A DNA stretch of 64,000 bases from Tritrichomonas musculus. Its lineage: Eukaryota; Parabasalia; Tritrichomonadida; Tritrichomonadidae. Below, piece after piece: positions 1 through 11,900 of the stretch. The notes under the pieces are model-generated. The model was not told where the DNA came from and ran no database searches. It saw only the letters and a program-made list of their open reading frames with translations. The position numbers and the translations under genes are program-made. Each line of letters begins with the position of its first letter. Positions within the stretch are counted from its first letter, which is position 1. The DNA lies in NCBI GenBank assembly GCA_039105265.1, contig JAPFFF010000054.1:620001-684000 (forward strand), written 5' to 3'.

Positions 1-41
1 TTCTGAATTCTAATCTTCGTTCATCTAATTATGCTTTTAAA

Positions 42-199
42 AGCATAAATTTCAATTGATAAGTTTTTCTTCTGACCAATGACTATTTTTCTTTTTTCGA
101 GTTTTTTTAATTTCTCTTCTGACCACATGGTAAGTCAATCAAATTATGTTTAACATAATTTAATATATCAAATGATATATTTTAATTGAAATTTATGCT
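42..199. repeat. Short inverted repeat, AT-rich left flank
   Basis: AGCATAAATTTCAATT at 42-57 is repeated perfectly inverted at 184-199. The spacer contains two smaller palindromes, around AAATTATGTTTAACATAATT and AATATATCAAATGATATATT. This could be the remnant of a small foldback element or an RNA hairpin. From 200 to about 1500 I see only AT-rich DNA with short chance ORFs and nothing recognisable. Confidence 0.45.
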
Positions 200-1504
200 C
201 TGTAGACCTGGAGCAAGGTTAATTTAGCATAAATTGGCAATGATTTGATCGTTTTTTATAAAAAAATAAAACCAAATATGATCAGAAATATTTTAACCAG
301 AAATTATTTATTTTTCACTATTTTACAAATATCTCCAAATCAAAAAGTAAAACTAATAATATTTAACAAATATTATAATGTATAATAATAATTTTTATAT
401 AATTTATCATCAAATATTAAATAAAATAATTAAATTGTATGAAAAATAATAAAAATAAAATTTAGTTCTATGGGTCAATTGAAAGCACCTTATACGTTAA
501 TTATGTAAACTTCACAAATATCCCAATAATATTACTTGTTTTTATTTTGGTAACACCATCAAAATAAGTATTTATTTTGATATTTATCAATAATTTGTCA
601 AATGAATCATGCTTATAATATGATGATAGCTAGTTAAATCATAAAAAATCAATATTTTATTTATAATTTTTTAGTTGAAGATCTTAATATTTCATTTACA
701 TCTATATATTAAATATTGATAATTATATTATTTATTATTTTTAGTAAATAGAATTTTTTTATTAAGATAAAATTGAAATTATCATACGATAAAAGCAATT
801 CAATTTTAAAAATAGATTTATAGCAAAAAAACTGAAAAAAAGTATTAGTAAAATTATCATAAATATCATTTAATTCTGTAATAAGATAATATGTATTAAT
901 ATTATTAAAAAATACCAAAAATATTCGCAGCCGCACCTATATAATAAAATCTATTCTGAGATGTATTCAAAAAGTGGATGTCAAAAGCAAAAACAATTTA
1001 AAATAAATAACATTATTTTTATATTTTTGATTTATTCATATATAATGCTAATAATTTTATATATCATATTAAAAATATATTTTGAATATCGTAAATTTAT
1101 ATTTTCTGAAAAATTTTTTTCATTTGAAAAGCCAATAAAAAAAGCATTCAAATAATTTTTTTTGAATAGTTTACATATTATATTAATAATTTTAAAACAC
1201 AAATATAAACTTAATTTTTTAGATTTTGTAAATAAATTTTTATGTATCATTAATAATTAACTGCATGTTATCAAAATACATTATAAATAGAAATGCTCTC
1301 TAGTGATCAACTTATCTGACATGAAAATTAAATTTCAAAAAACAGAATATTCAATATTTACTGATCCAAAATTTATAAAAAACAGTTTTTGCTTTGAAAA
1401 TGATTCCATAAAATAGAGTTACAACTTTTTATTTGAAACAATTCAATTATTTCAAAGGATATACTTTTTATATAATATTGAAAATAATGATTAAAATAGT
1501 TGTA

Positions 1505-1680
1505 CTTTTGTGAGGAGACTTCAAAAAGACGGAAATCCTCAGAAAAAATAATCTTAAATAAATGCTGGGTAAAATAAAATCTTTTTATATTTTCACTTAA
1601 TTTTTACCGAGGTTACATACCGCCTATCGGGCTGGCGGTAAGAATTGGTAAAAATTTTATAACCTAAAAAGTTTTTTTTT
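1505..1680. repeat. Dispersed repeat, copy A
   Basis: This segment matches 26915-27118 in the same orientation. Shared landmarks are a TTCAAAAAG stretch, a CAGAAAAAATAATCT block, TTTTTACCGAG, ACATACCGCCTA, GGCTGGCGGTAAGAAT and GGTAAAAATTTT. The core is self-complementary: TACCGCC pairs with GGCGGTA, and TTTTTACC pairs with GGTAAAAA. A snap-back structure is therefore likely. Copy B carries extra GC-rich sequence in the loop that this copy lacks. It may be a small non-autonomous element or a structured RNA gene; the sequence does not decide. Confidence 0.6.
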
Positions 1681-1936
1681 TTTTTTTGCATTATATTTAG
1701 AAGATTTTTTCTGATGATTTTCCACTTTTTGAATAACTCTATCAAAAGTACGATTATTCTAAAATTAATCCTTTAAGTTTATTTGAAATGCAATTTTTAA
1801 TGTTTGTTAGAATAAATTTATTATATTTTAGCATTTTACTTAATTCAAAACTTTTCAAAGAATTTGTATTCACTATAGAAATTCATAATTGAATTCTTTA
1901 TATCATTTACGATTAAAATTAAATAGTTTTGAACAA

Positions 1937-2551
1937 ATGTTTCAACAAAATAGCATCCCAAATAATTTAGCATTGAGAAAGCCGAAAAGGCCATTCACTA
2001 GAGAATAAGATCAAAAAATTATCCTAAGTGTAAGCGTTATTGGTACAAAAAATTGGGCTTTAATATCAAATTACATTGGAGGAAGAACACCAAAACAATG
2101 CAGAGATAGATACATGAATTATTTGAAACCTGGTTTATCATCAGGAGAATGGACCCCTGAAGAAGATAATATTTTATTAAAATTATACGAGAGAACAGGC
2201 CCAAAATGGGGAGTAATCAGCAAATTTATAAAAAGTAGAAATCAAATATCAATAAAAAACAGATTCATTTTCCTTAAAAGAACAAATAATAATAACTATA
2301 ATAATAATGTTGATTGCAATTCATCTATAACTAACAATAATTTTCAAATATACGGATTTGATGAAAGAGAAAACAGAAATTCTTCAGAAAAATATAATGA
2401 TAATTCAACAGAAAAAAATATTTGTCAGGAAAATAAAAGAGAATTTAAAGAGGAAATAGCAGATAATCATAAAAATGATGATAATAATGGTTTTGATTTA
2501 GTTAAGCTGATTGATAATTTTGATGATTCTGCATCTTTATTATTTTTCTAA
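1937..2551 (+). pseudogene. R2R3 Myb-like DNA-binding protein, interrupted by one in-frame stop
   Basis: An ATG at 1937 opens a 205-codon frame with one internal TAA at 2006-2008, where the Myb repeat should read FTREEDQKI. Repeat 1 follows (NWALISNYIGGRTPKQCRDRY), then repeat 2 (EWTPEEDNILLKLYERTGPKW, then NRF). The tail is rich in Asn, Asp and Glu, as in trichomonad Myb regulators, and ends in acidic and hydrophobic residues. An in-frame ATG at 2114 could still make 145 residues, but these contain only the second repeat, so sequence-specific DNA binding would be weakened. The rest of the frame is clean, so the break is recent, a sequencing error or a strain-specific knockout. The family normally acts as nuclear transcription factors. 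Confidence 0.8.
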
Positions 2552-2951
2552 TTTCATCATGTGATTTTTAATGAAAGAAATGTTTTAGAAATTATTATTA
2601 ATAAAGTAAACTATTAAAATCTTTAAATAATATTTATAATTGTTGACTATACTATGTCTGTTATGGAAATAGAATATGTATTTTGGGAAATGGCCAAAAT
2701 ACTTTGATATTTTGTTTTTTATTTCCCTTATGTTACAAATTAAATTGAAATTAATTCAAGAAAATTTTGAATTTTTAGAAAACCTATAAAGTTTTTAAAA
2801 AGTTGCATTTCTGTAAAATTCAAAACAATGAGTTATGCCATAAATTTTTTAATATCTAAATAAATAAAGATATATTTTCCAAACAAAAAGCTAAATAAAG
2901 AAATATATAATTTGACTTCAATTGAAACATACAATATGATGTTTATATTAT
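2552..2951. other. AT-rich intergenic sequence
   Basis: Nothing recognisable is visible between the Myb gene and the target duplication of the following MITE. Confidence 0.5.
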
Positions 2952-2959
2952 AATTTGAG

Positions 2960-3751
2960 ATAGGTCGGCCAGAATAACGAGTTTTGTCAAAAAAAATAAA
3001 AAAACGTAGGAATATCTTCTATTTGATATATAATATTATATGATATCTACATATTCTGTTTACCAAGTTTCATCCAATTTCTTGAGTTGAGTTTTGTGAA
3101 AATTATGTATTTTCTTTAAAATAAATAATATTAATATATCCTATAATTATCATTAAAAAAAATAATTATTTATGTTTACATATATCTATAATATTATATT
3201 AAATTTAGTATAATCATTAATAAATAAATATTTATTTTATTTAACATGAAAAATGCATTTTTAAAAATTCCAAAATTCAATTCTTTTTGAAAAAGTTTGG
3301 GATAATTTCCTTTAAGATTTTCTTCTTCTTTTTCATTTTTAAGTCGACTTTTGTTGTTATATAAGTTTTTATAATATAATAAAATAAAAATAAAAAGGAA
3401 ATTTGTTCTTCTCTTTTTTCTTAAATTGTATTAAATCTTTTCCATCAATTCACTGATGAATAATAAATATTTCTAAATTATTATTATATTTATATATATT
3501 ATATATAGTATATAAATAAAGAAAATAATAAAATAACATTTGAATTTAATATATAGCAGGATATAATTATTTTAAATTCAAATTTCAAAAAAATGATGAT
3601 AAAAAAAAACCCAACTCAAGAATTTCCACCAAATTTAGATGTTTTCTTAATCATATTTTCATGAAACAAATATATAAGTTTGGGAAGTTTCTAGCGTTTT
3701 TTAAAATTTCGCTTTATGTTTTTGACAAATACGTTATTTTGGCCGATCTAT
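2960..3751. mobile_element. 792-bp MITE-like element with 8-bp target duplication
   Basis: The ends are inverted: ATAGGTCGGCCAGAATAACG at the left matches ATAGATCGGCCAAAATAACG read inward from the right. Both are followed by a TTTGTCAAAAA stretch. Further inside, TTCTTGAGTTGAGTTT pairs with AAACCCAACTCAAGAA, so the inverted ends were originally about 150 bp. The element is flanked exactly by AATTTGAG at 2952-2959 and 3752-3759. It has no ORF. An 8-bp duplication fits Mutator-like or hAT transposases; no mobilising partner is visible here. Confidence 0.8.
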
Positions 3752-4027
3752 AATTTGAGAATTCAAAAATACGTGAAGATGATAAATTTATCATTTTTCA
3801 GCATCTCTGTAATTTAAACAACTTTGGCTAAAAATCTATGGAATATTAATTCATTGAAAGTACTTTTAATATTAAAAAAAAAAAGAAAAAAAAAAAGATT
3901 GTTAAGCAAAGATATAAAAGATTGGCTCTGAAAATTAATTTTATTTAGTATTTTGTTTCACGTACAAAGATTAGTTAATCTCTGTTTTGCTTTTTTTTTT
4001 TTATGAAATTATATAATTCATTAGAGA

Positions 4028-4450
4028 TCATAGAAAGCTCTCAGATGTATCAAATGTTGTAAAGTAATTGCATTCTGAAAAAATTTCATCTATCATAAAG
4101 TCTGTTTCTGTCATTCTTATATCAAGATTTGATTCTTCTATCATTTGAAAATCAAAATTAGGAGTAAATGTTTCTTCTTCTTTTTTAATTGATTCTTCTC
4201 CTTTTTTATCGGGCGTAGTTGGTGCTGTGACTGGTGTCGGAATTGGTATTTGAAAGGGAGGAGGAGGCATCTTTTGATTATCTGGTATGTTTGAAGAAGT
4301 TTTGCTTTTGTCATGTTTTCTAGTTTTTGTTTGTTTGTTTTTAATGAAGCCATCTTCGTTCAAATAAAAAACTTCTCCACTATCTTCAAAAAGAATTTTG
4401 GCAATTTTCCCAAATTCTCTCCTTTGTCTTTTCGATGAAACTGATTCCAT
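4028..4450 (-). CDS. Hypothetical acidic-tailed protein
   Basis: A 140-residue protein that I do not recognise. The N-terminus is basic (SSKRQRREFGKIAKIL), followed by a possible short beta segment (GEVFYLNEDG), a Lys/Thr-rich linker, a proline-rich stretch (MPPPPFQIPIPTP) and an acidic C-terminal region ending FDTSESFL. A basic head with an acidic hydrophobic tail resembles small transcription regulators, but that is only an impression. The start is well supported: an initiator-like TCATTTTTCA lies ten bases upstream of the ATG. It sits convergently with the Myb pseudogene, separated by the MITE. Confidence 0.65.
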   Translation of the reverse strand: MESVSSKRQRREFGKIAKILFEDSGEVFYLNEDGFIKNKQTKTRKHDKSKTSSNIPDNQKMPPPPFQIPIPTPVTAPTTPDKKGEESIKKEEETFTPNFDFQMIEESNLDIRMTETDFMIDEIFSECNYFTTFDTSESFL

Positions 4451-4459
4451 CTTTAGAAT

Positions 4460-4469
4460 TGAAAAATGA
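4460..4469 (-). promoter_or_regulatory. Trichomonad-type initiator (Inr)
   Basis: On the minus strand this reads TCATTTTTCA, which fits the trichomonad Inr core TCA-pyrimidine-W-W and its longer form TCAYTWYTCA. It lies ten bases before the ATG of the 140-residue hypothetical gene, the short leader distance usual in trichomonads. Function is inferred from this match and position. Confidence 0.55.
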
Positions 4470-4963
4470 AGTTATTTATTAGGGAAACATAGAGAAAAAC
4501 ATATAAAATTTTAAGTAAAGAAAAAGTGTAAAGTCGATTTTTTTTCTTAAGAAAAGTGGAAAGACGGATTTTTAAGCACTGAAAAAGTGTAAAGTCGGAT
4601 ATTATTATCTTAAAAAGAGAATAGTCATGTTTGCTTTTAAAAAATGAAAAGGCAGATTATAATTTGTAACTGAAAAAAAGCATATTAATCCAGCCATGCT
4701 TTTAAAGCCTAATACTGTTCTAATTAATCTAGAGAATAATCTAAAAGATATCAAAAACGATTTTCATATCTGGACAAAAGCATCAAAATCTTTTATTTTT
4801 TGGCTCAAATACTTCTTTAAAATGTTAAAAAATTCTCTCGGTATCTTCTTAATTCATTAAAAATCAAATTCTCTTAGTTACATGATTTAAAATGAGTTAA
4901 CATTTTTTAGAATATTTTTGTTAACCTTTTAAACGTTATTAATTGTAAAATTAAAAAAAATTA

Positions 4964-7213
4964 ATGAGTGAGCAGCCTCGTCGCTTACTAGCACATGATT
5001 TTTCAGATTCCACGTGGAATAATGATAAATATTTTGATACTGTCAAAACCATTTATAACAATTCGCCTGTTTCCTTTACAGATATTATATTATGGGATAG
5101 CATAGTAGAGAAAGTCAGTGCTCATCGATATGAACAAATCTTATAAATCAAAGATGGAGATGGTGGAACATATCCACACGTCATAATTGATTGGATGGTT
5201 CAAAATCATTTCAATGGCGAAGTTGTATTAATCACCGATGGTCAAATTCCAATTTCCCATGTTGAATCCCTTGATCGAAAGCTAGATGAGTCCTTTGACA
5301 AGATCGGTATCACCTTCATTACCTGTTATTTGATTCAAACAGAACAAAAAAAAATTGACACAGCGGTTATTGCTCCATTTATCCGACGGTTTCCCAACCA
5401 GGTCATTTTATAAGGACAAGACAACGAACCACAAATAATTACAACAGGCACACAAACTGAAGAAGAGCTAATTGAAACCATATCGTCAATCAAGACGATA
5501 GAAGAATTCCAAGATCAATCGAATTCCGTTTTTTCGAACGTTGTCACGAAGATGATGGGCAAAGAACTGAACATTTCGATTCGTGATGAAATCCTCAAGT
5601 TGCAAAGAAGACTGATGGAGCAACTACGAATTCCTCCGAAGGACTTTGACATGAATAAATTAGTAGATGCATTTAAAAATCATGATTTAAATCAAATGAA
5701 AGAACTCTCGATTCAGTTGAACAATCTTTACAGTGAACAGAACAAAAACATGACTTGGCCATCGATGGTGTTTCATCTCCTGAGAATGGCGAGTGGTTCG
5801 TTAAATAAGGTTTACTCTGTGCACGCTTTAGGAACTGGTTTCCAGGCCGATCGAATTCGAAGAGCTGATGTTGCTGAGCATTTTGAAGCTGTTGATGCTG
5901 AATCGACTGATTCCGTTGCCGATTTTGTGTGTCCAATCACATATGAAGAAGAAAGTGACGTTGTTCTTCTTATAAAAAGGCCTGAAAAGCCGCTTCTTTC
6001 AGGAATTGATGGTAAAGTTGTGAATGAGATATTGAGTTTGTCAAGAGTGTTGTGAACTATCTCGATCATCCGATCTGTCTTTCGGCAATGAAAGCTGACA
6101 AGAATTCGAACCGTCCGATTCAAGTCTCGCCGTTAACAAGAGCGCCTGTTCTTGGTGGTCTTTGTTTAGGCGCTGCTGAAGACCATTCAACTGCAACTGA
6201 CTGGACAATTGCACAGTTGATGACCGGCGGTAAACGTGTTGGAAACAGCGATCAAAGGGCAAGTTCCTTATTTAACTCCAATTGTGCCAAAGCTAACGCA
6301 GCACATGATTTTCCGATTAAACAATCATTTTGGTACTGCTTCATTGACTGCCATTCCTTATGCTTGTCAGACCAGCCTGCCTGTTGGAATCTGCTGTTTG
6401 TTTTCGTTGAATGTTGAGCCGAAGCGTTTCTTGCAGGCTCATTGTGGAGAAGTTCCCATTTTCCTTAAATTGGCTGAGCTTTCTGGATATCCAATTGAAG
6501 ATCAAGTTGTTCGCAATTCATTCATTATATCTACTGAAGAACGGTTAAAACGGTTAGACAGTGAAGAATTTGAGTTGTTAAAGAAATCTGTTTATCGTAC
6601 TTCAAGCTTTTCTCCATATGTCCTCATCGATGGAGAAGTCCCTGAAGATGAAAGGAGCGAAATATTAAAGAAGCTTCCTCTGCCTTTCTCTGACATTCCT
6701 GTTCAAATGGTCAGAATTGCAATAAACCATTTCATCGGAGGAAACCAAAAGGATGACATTCCATTCGTTAATTGGTTTGATTCCAATTACTCTTCGTCCT
6801 TTCTTGTTGGTCCCTCCTAATTTCACGCCTTGGCAAAAGGCAGCATCTGAAGCTTTCTGTCCTGAGCCTCAGCTAATAAAATTTGTCATGCGCAATACAT
6901 AAATTTTGTCATTAAAAATGAAAAATTCCCAACAAAACAAGAATTGGCTGAATTTTGAATGAAAATGATCGTCCCTAAGAAAAAGCCTTCGTTGCCGGCT
7001 CAAATTGACCAGTTCATGGATTGCGTGGTCGATGGCTACAACAGCGTAATAAATAGTAATGCAGTTTTGAATCCGCAAAGATTCATCAAGATTACGAATG
7101 CTACAAAACACATCACATTTAGAGCCCAGCAAGAAAAGAAATACTATGAGACTCAAAATGTGAAACCACCAGAAGGAAGTTATGATTCATTTGTTCCTAA
7201 AAAAAGGAAGTAA
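4964..7213 (+). pseudogene. vWA-like domain protein, decayed
   Basis: About 750 codons of once-coding sequence, clearly richer in GC than its flanks. Near residue 80 it has a von Willebrand A-like core strand (GEVVLITDGQIPISHVESLD) followed by GITFITCYLI. Then come a helical segment (ELNISIRDEILKLQRRLMEQ) and a long C-terminal region of unknown fold ending in basic KPPEGSYDSFVPKKRK. In-frame stops lie at 5144, 5411 and 6956, and the frame shifts near 6050, 6235, 6818 and 6896, so about seven lesions. The ATG at 4964 is the natural start. Trichomonad genomes carry vWA-like families of this kind; the role is unknown. The stop is followed by AATAAATT. Confidence 0.6.
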
Positions 7214-7658
7214 AATAAATTAAATCAATAAAATTTTAAATTTTTTTTTTATTATTCAAATTCTTCTCAATTGCAATCTTTTAGGTTATATTTATAGATT
7301 TCGATCATTCCGGGTCTCATTTATTTGTATTGAACGTAAAATGATGGGAAAAATAAACTACTTTTAATTAATATAAACTTTTTGAAATGTTTATTCATTC
7401 AATTTTGGTTTAATACGGTTTCAGATTCATTAAAAATAGTTGTAAAAAAACAATGTTTAACTTAGCGGAGCAGATTTCAAAAGGAATAAAATCAAGAGGC
7501 CAAAATTGAATGAATATTGTAAAGATTAAATTAAAAAAAGAATTATGCAAAAAAAAAAAAAAAAAAAAATATAATTAATCAGAGTTGCATGAATATTATA
7601 ATAGAATATATTTTGTTGGAAAATGACCTTTTTATGATATTGAATAAATTTGATATGT
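7214..7658. other. AT-rich intergenic sequence
   Basis: It contains poly(A) and poly(T) runs, including a run of about 21 A around 7550, and nothing recognisable up to the target duplication at 7659. Confidence 0.5.
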
Positions 7659-8643
7659 ACCAGTATAGAGGTGCAGACACCTACTTTACATTTTTAACGT
7701 TTATAAAAATATGTATATCTTTTTATGTATTAATATTTACTAAATAACATTTTGATATTATATTATAGTGCACTTATTTTATATATTTATTATTTAAATG
7801 TTTTAAAATATCAATTATATAAGTTATAATAACACAAACAAGTATCCTATGAAAATAACCCAATCCAGCCACCTGATGGATGGATTGAAATTATAATGAT
7901 TAATTATTATATATATTGGAAATTAATGATTAATTATGCATTTTTTTATTTTATAAATATTTCATATTTTGTTAAAAAGTTCATTTTAATGAATTTTTAC
8001 ATATTTTTTTGAAATATCTAAATAAATAAAGAATTTATTTAGATTATAATTACATTTAAATATTTTACATTTAATATAATAAAGATATGCTAAATTTAGT
8101 TTAATTTGATTCAGGGGGCTGAGCTACAAAAATCAATTTTAAAATAATAAACAGTAATAACGATTTTTTTTCAATAAATAATTTTTATTAAAATATTAAG
8201 CAAATATCTTTTTATATTTATATGTATATCATAGATTATATAACTTTTAATAATATTATATATACTATTAAAATATTTAAAATAAATATAAACAATTAAT
8301 AAACTTTATATAACTGTATATTCTAAATATTGAACAATTATAATTTCAAAGCGCTTTTCATAAAATGGTAATTTGAGAGAAAGGGAATAAATAATTTTCT
8401 TTATATATTTTGAAGTTTAATTAAAATTTAAATCAAATGTAGAAAGTTTTTTTTCATTAATTTTTTTTTTCATAAATTTTGAATATAGTAAATAATAATT
8501 GAGAGTCGTTACATTTAAATTCATATCTTAATATGTAATTTATTATTTTATTATATTATAATAATTATATGATATATATAAAATATATAACAATTATATA
8601 TTAATAATATATTTTTAAAATACTTTTTTTTAATAAATTTGGC

Positions 8644-8652
8644 CCTTTTTCA
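8644..8652. repeat. 9-bp target site duplication, left (MULE-1)
   Basis: CCTTTTTCA directly precedes the left end of MULE-1 and is repeated at 21916-21924 directly after its right end. Nine to eleven bases is the usual duplication length of Mutator-like transposons. Confidence 0.85.
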
Positions 8653-8981
8653 GGCAGAAGAATCGGGGTCTATTAAAATCGGCACGAAATATTTTACAAC
8701 AAGAAACTTTTTGAAAGATCCGACCAGGTAAAAAAATTACCACTTTTTGAGAGAAAAAGTTCTATCGTTGAGATGAACTTTTTGAGAGATTGAAATAAAA
8801 CGGTTATAAAGGTGAATTATCTATTATATGAAAAAAGGCGCCCTTTTGTTTTGAAATTGGTATCGCATCAGAGCAAATGTATTATTATATTGGTTCCGCT
8901 GCTGATTCCACCAGCAGATTGTTTGTGATCGACGCAAAATAAGGAACCATTTTTAATTATAAATTGCCAGATGCGATATTA
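8653..8981 (+). repeat. MULE-1 left terminal inverted repeat, unique part
   Basis: These 330 bp match the reverse complement of 21588-21915 with only scattered differences, for example near 8890 and 8900. They contain several ACTTTTTGA-type motifs and finish in a GATGCGATATTAAAATATC junction where the 135-bp array starts. Confidence 0.9.
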
Positions 8982-11900
8982 AAATATCATTTACACGTAA
9001 ACAGCAAGAAGGTAACCTCAATAAGGAAACTCAAAGCACGAACTAATAACAACACATTCCTCACTAAACGATCTCATAGTAATTGCTCAAAATCTCTGAT
9101 TTTACACAAATGTTGTAAATATCATTTACACGTAAACAGCAAGAAGGTAACCTCAATAAGGAAACTCAAAGCACGAACTAATAACAACACATTCCTCACT
9201 AAACGATCTCATAGTAATTGCTCAAAATCTCTGATTTTACACAAATGTTGTAAATATCATTTACACGTAAACAGCAAGAAGGTAACCTCAATAAGGAAAC
9301 TCAAAGCACGAACTAATAACAGCACATTCCTCACTAAACGATCTCACAGTAATTGCTCAAAATCTCTGACTTTACACAAATGTTGTAAATATCATTTACA
9401 CGTAAACAGCAAGAAGGTAACCTCAATAAGGAAACTCAAAGCACGAACTAATAACAGCACATTCCTCACTAAACGATCTCATAGTAATTGCTCAAAATCT
9501 CTGATTTTACACAAATGTTGTAAATATCATTTACACGTAAACAGCAAGAAGGTAACCTCAATAAGGAAACTCAAAGCACGAACTAATAACAACACATTCC
9601 TCACTAAACGATCTCATAGTAATTGCTCAAAATCTCTGATTTTACACAAATGTTGTAAATATCATTTACACGTAAACAGCAAGAAGGTAACCTCAATAAG
9701 GAAACTCAAAGCACGAACTAATAACAACACATTCCTCACTAAACGATCTCATAGTAATTGCTCAAAATCTCTGACTTTACACAAATGTTGTAAATATCAT
9801 TTACACGTAAACAGCAAGAAGGTAACCTCAATAAGGAAACTCAAAGCACGAACTAATAACAGCACATTCCTCACTAAACGATCTCATAGTAATTGCTCAA
9901 AATCTCTGATTTTACACAAATGTTGTAAATATCATTTACACGTAAACAGCAAGAAGGTAACCTCAATAAGGAAACTCAAAGCACGAACTAATAACAACAC
10001 ATTCCTCACTAAACGATCTCATAGTAATTGCTCAAAATCTCTGATTTTACACAAATGTTGTAAATATCATTTACACGTAAACAGCAAGAAGGTAACCTCA
10101 ATAAGGAAACTCAAAGCACGAACTAATAACAACACATTCCTCACTAAACGATCTCATAGTAATTGCTCAAAATCTCTGACTTTACACAAATGTTGTAAAT
10201 ATCATTTACACGTAAACAGCAAGAAGGTAACCTCAATAAGGAAACTCAAAGCACGAACTAATAACAGCACATTCCTCACTAAACGATCTCATAGTAATTG
10301 CTCAAAATCTCTGATTTTACACAAATGTTGTAAATATCATTTACACGTAAACAGCAAGAAGGTAACCTCAATAAGAAAACTCAAAGCACGAACTAATAAC
10401 AACACATTCCTCACTAAACGGTCTCATAGTAATTGCTCAAAATCTCTGACTTTACACAAATGTTGTAAATATCATTTACACGTAAACAGCAAGAAGGTAA
10501 CCTCAATAAGGAAACTCAAAGCACGAACTAATAACAGCACATTCCTCACTAAACGATCTCATAGTAATTGCTCAAAATCTCTGATTTTACACAAATGTTG
10601 TAAATATCATTTACACGTAAACAGCAAGAAGGTAACCTCAATAAGGAAACTCAAAGCACGAACTAATAACAGCACATTCCTCACTAAACGATCTCATAGT
10701 AATTGCTCAAAATCTCTGATTTTACACAAATGTTGTAAATATCATTTACACGTAAACAGCAAGAAGGTAACCTCAATAAGGAAACTCAAAGCACGAACTA
10801 ATAACAGCACATTCCTCACTAAACGATCTCATAGTAATTGCTCAAAATCTCTGATTTTACACAAATGTTGTAAATATCATTTACACGTAAACAGCAAGAA
10901 GGTAACCTCAATAAGGAAACTCAAAGCACGAACTAATAACAACACATTCCTCACTAAACGATCTCATAGTAATTGCTCAAAATCTCTGATTTTACACAAA
11001 TGTTGTAAATATCATTTACACGTAAACAGCAAGAAGGTAACCTCAATAAGGAAACTCAAAGCACGAACTAATAACAACACATTCCTCACTAAACGATCTC
11101 ATAGTAATTGCTCAAAATCTCTGACTTTACACAAATGTTGTAAATATCATTTACACGTAAACAGCAAGAAGGTAACCTCAATAAGGAAACTCAAAGCACG
11201 AACTAATAACAGCACATTCCTCACTAAACGATCTCATAGTAATTGCTCAAAATCTCTGATTTTACACAAATGTTGTAAATATCATTTACACGTAAACAGC
11301 AAGAAGGTAACCTCAATAAGAAAACTCAAAGCACGAACTAATAACAACACATTCCTCACTAAACGATCTCATAGTAATTGCTCAAAATCTCTGATTTTAC
11401 ACAAATGTTGTAAATATCATTTACACGTAAACAGCAAGAAGGTAACCTCAATAAGGAAACTCAAAGCACGAACTAATAACAGCACATTCCTCACTAAACG
11501 ATCTCACAGTAATTGCTCAAAATCTCTGATTTTACACAAATGTTGTAAATATCATTTACACGTAAACAGCAAGAAGGTAACCTCAATAAGGAAACTCAAA
11601 GCACGAACTAATAACAACACATTCCTCACTAAACGATCTCACAGTAATTGCTCAAAATCTCTGATTTTACACAAATGTTGTAAATATCATTTACACGTAA
11701 ACAGCAAGAAGGTAACCTCAATAAGGAAACTCAAAGCACGAACTAATAACAACACATTCCTCACTAAACGATCTCATAGTAATTGCTCAAAATCTCTGAC
11801 TTTACACAAATGTTGTAAATATCATTTACACGTAAACAGCAAGAAGGTAACCTCAATAAGGAAACTCAAAGCACGAACTAATAACAGCACATTCCTCACT

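Noticed and set aside
709-1250. Short ORFs in the left AT-rich flank
   Set aside because: They are Ile/Asn/Lys/Phe low-complexity, overlap on both strands and have no domain or initiator.
1937-2551. Reassigned TAA codon (alternative genetic code)
   Set aside because: TAA ends many intact genes here (for example EF-hand, C9orf72-like and both Myb genes), so the internal TAA is a lesion.
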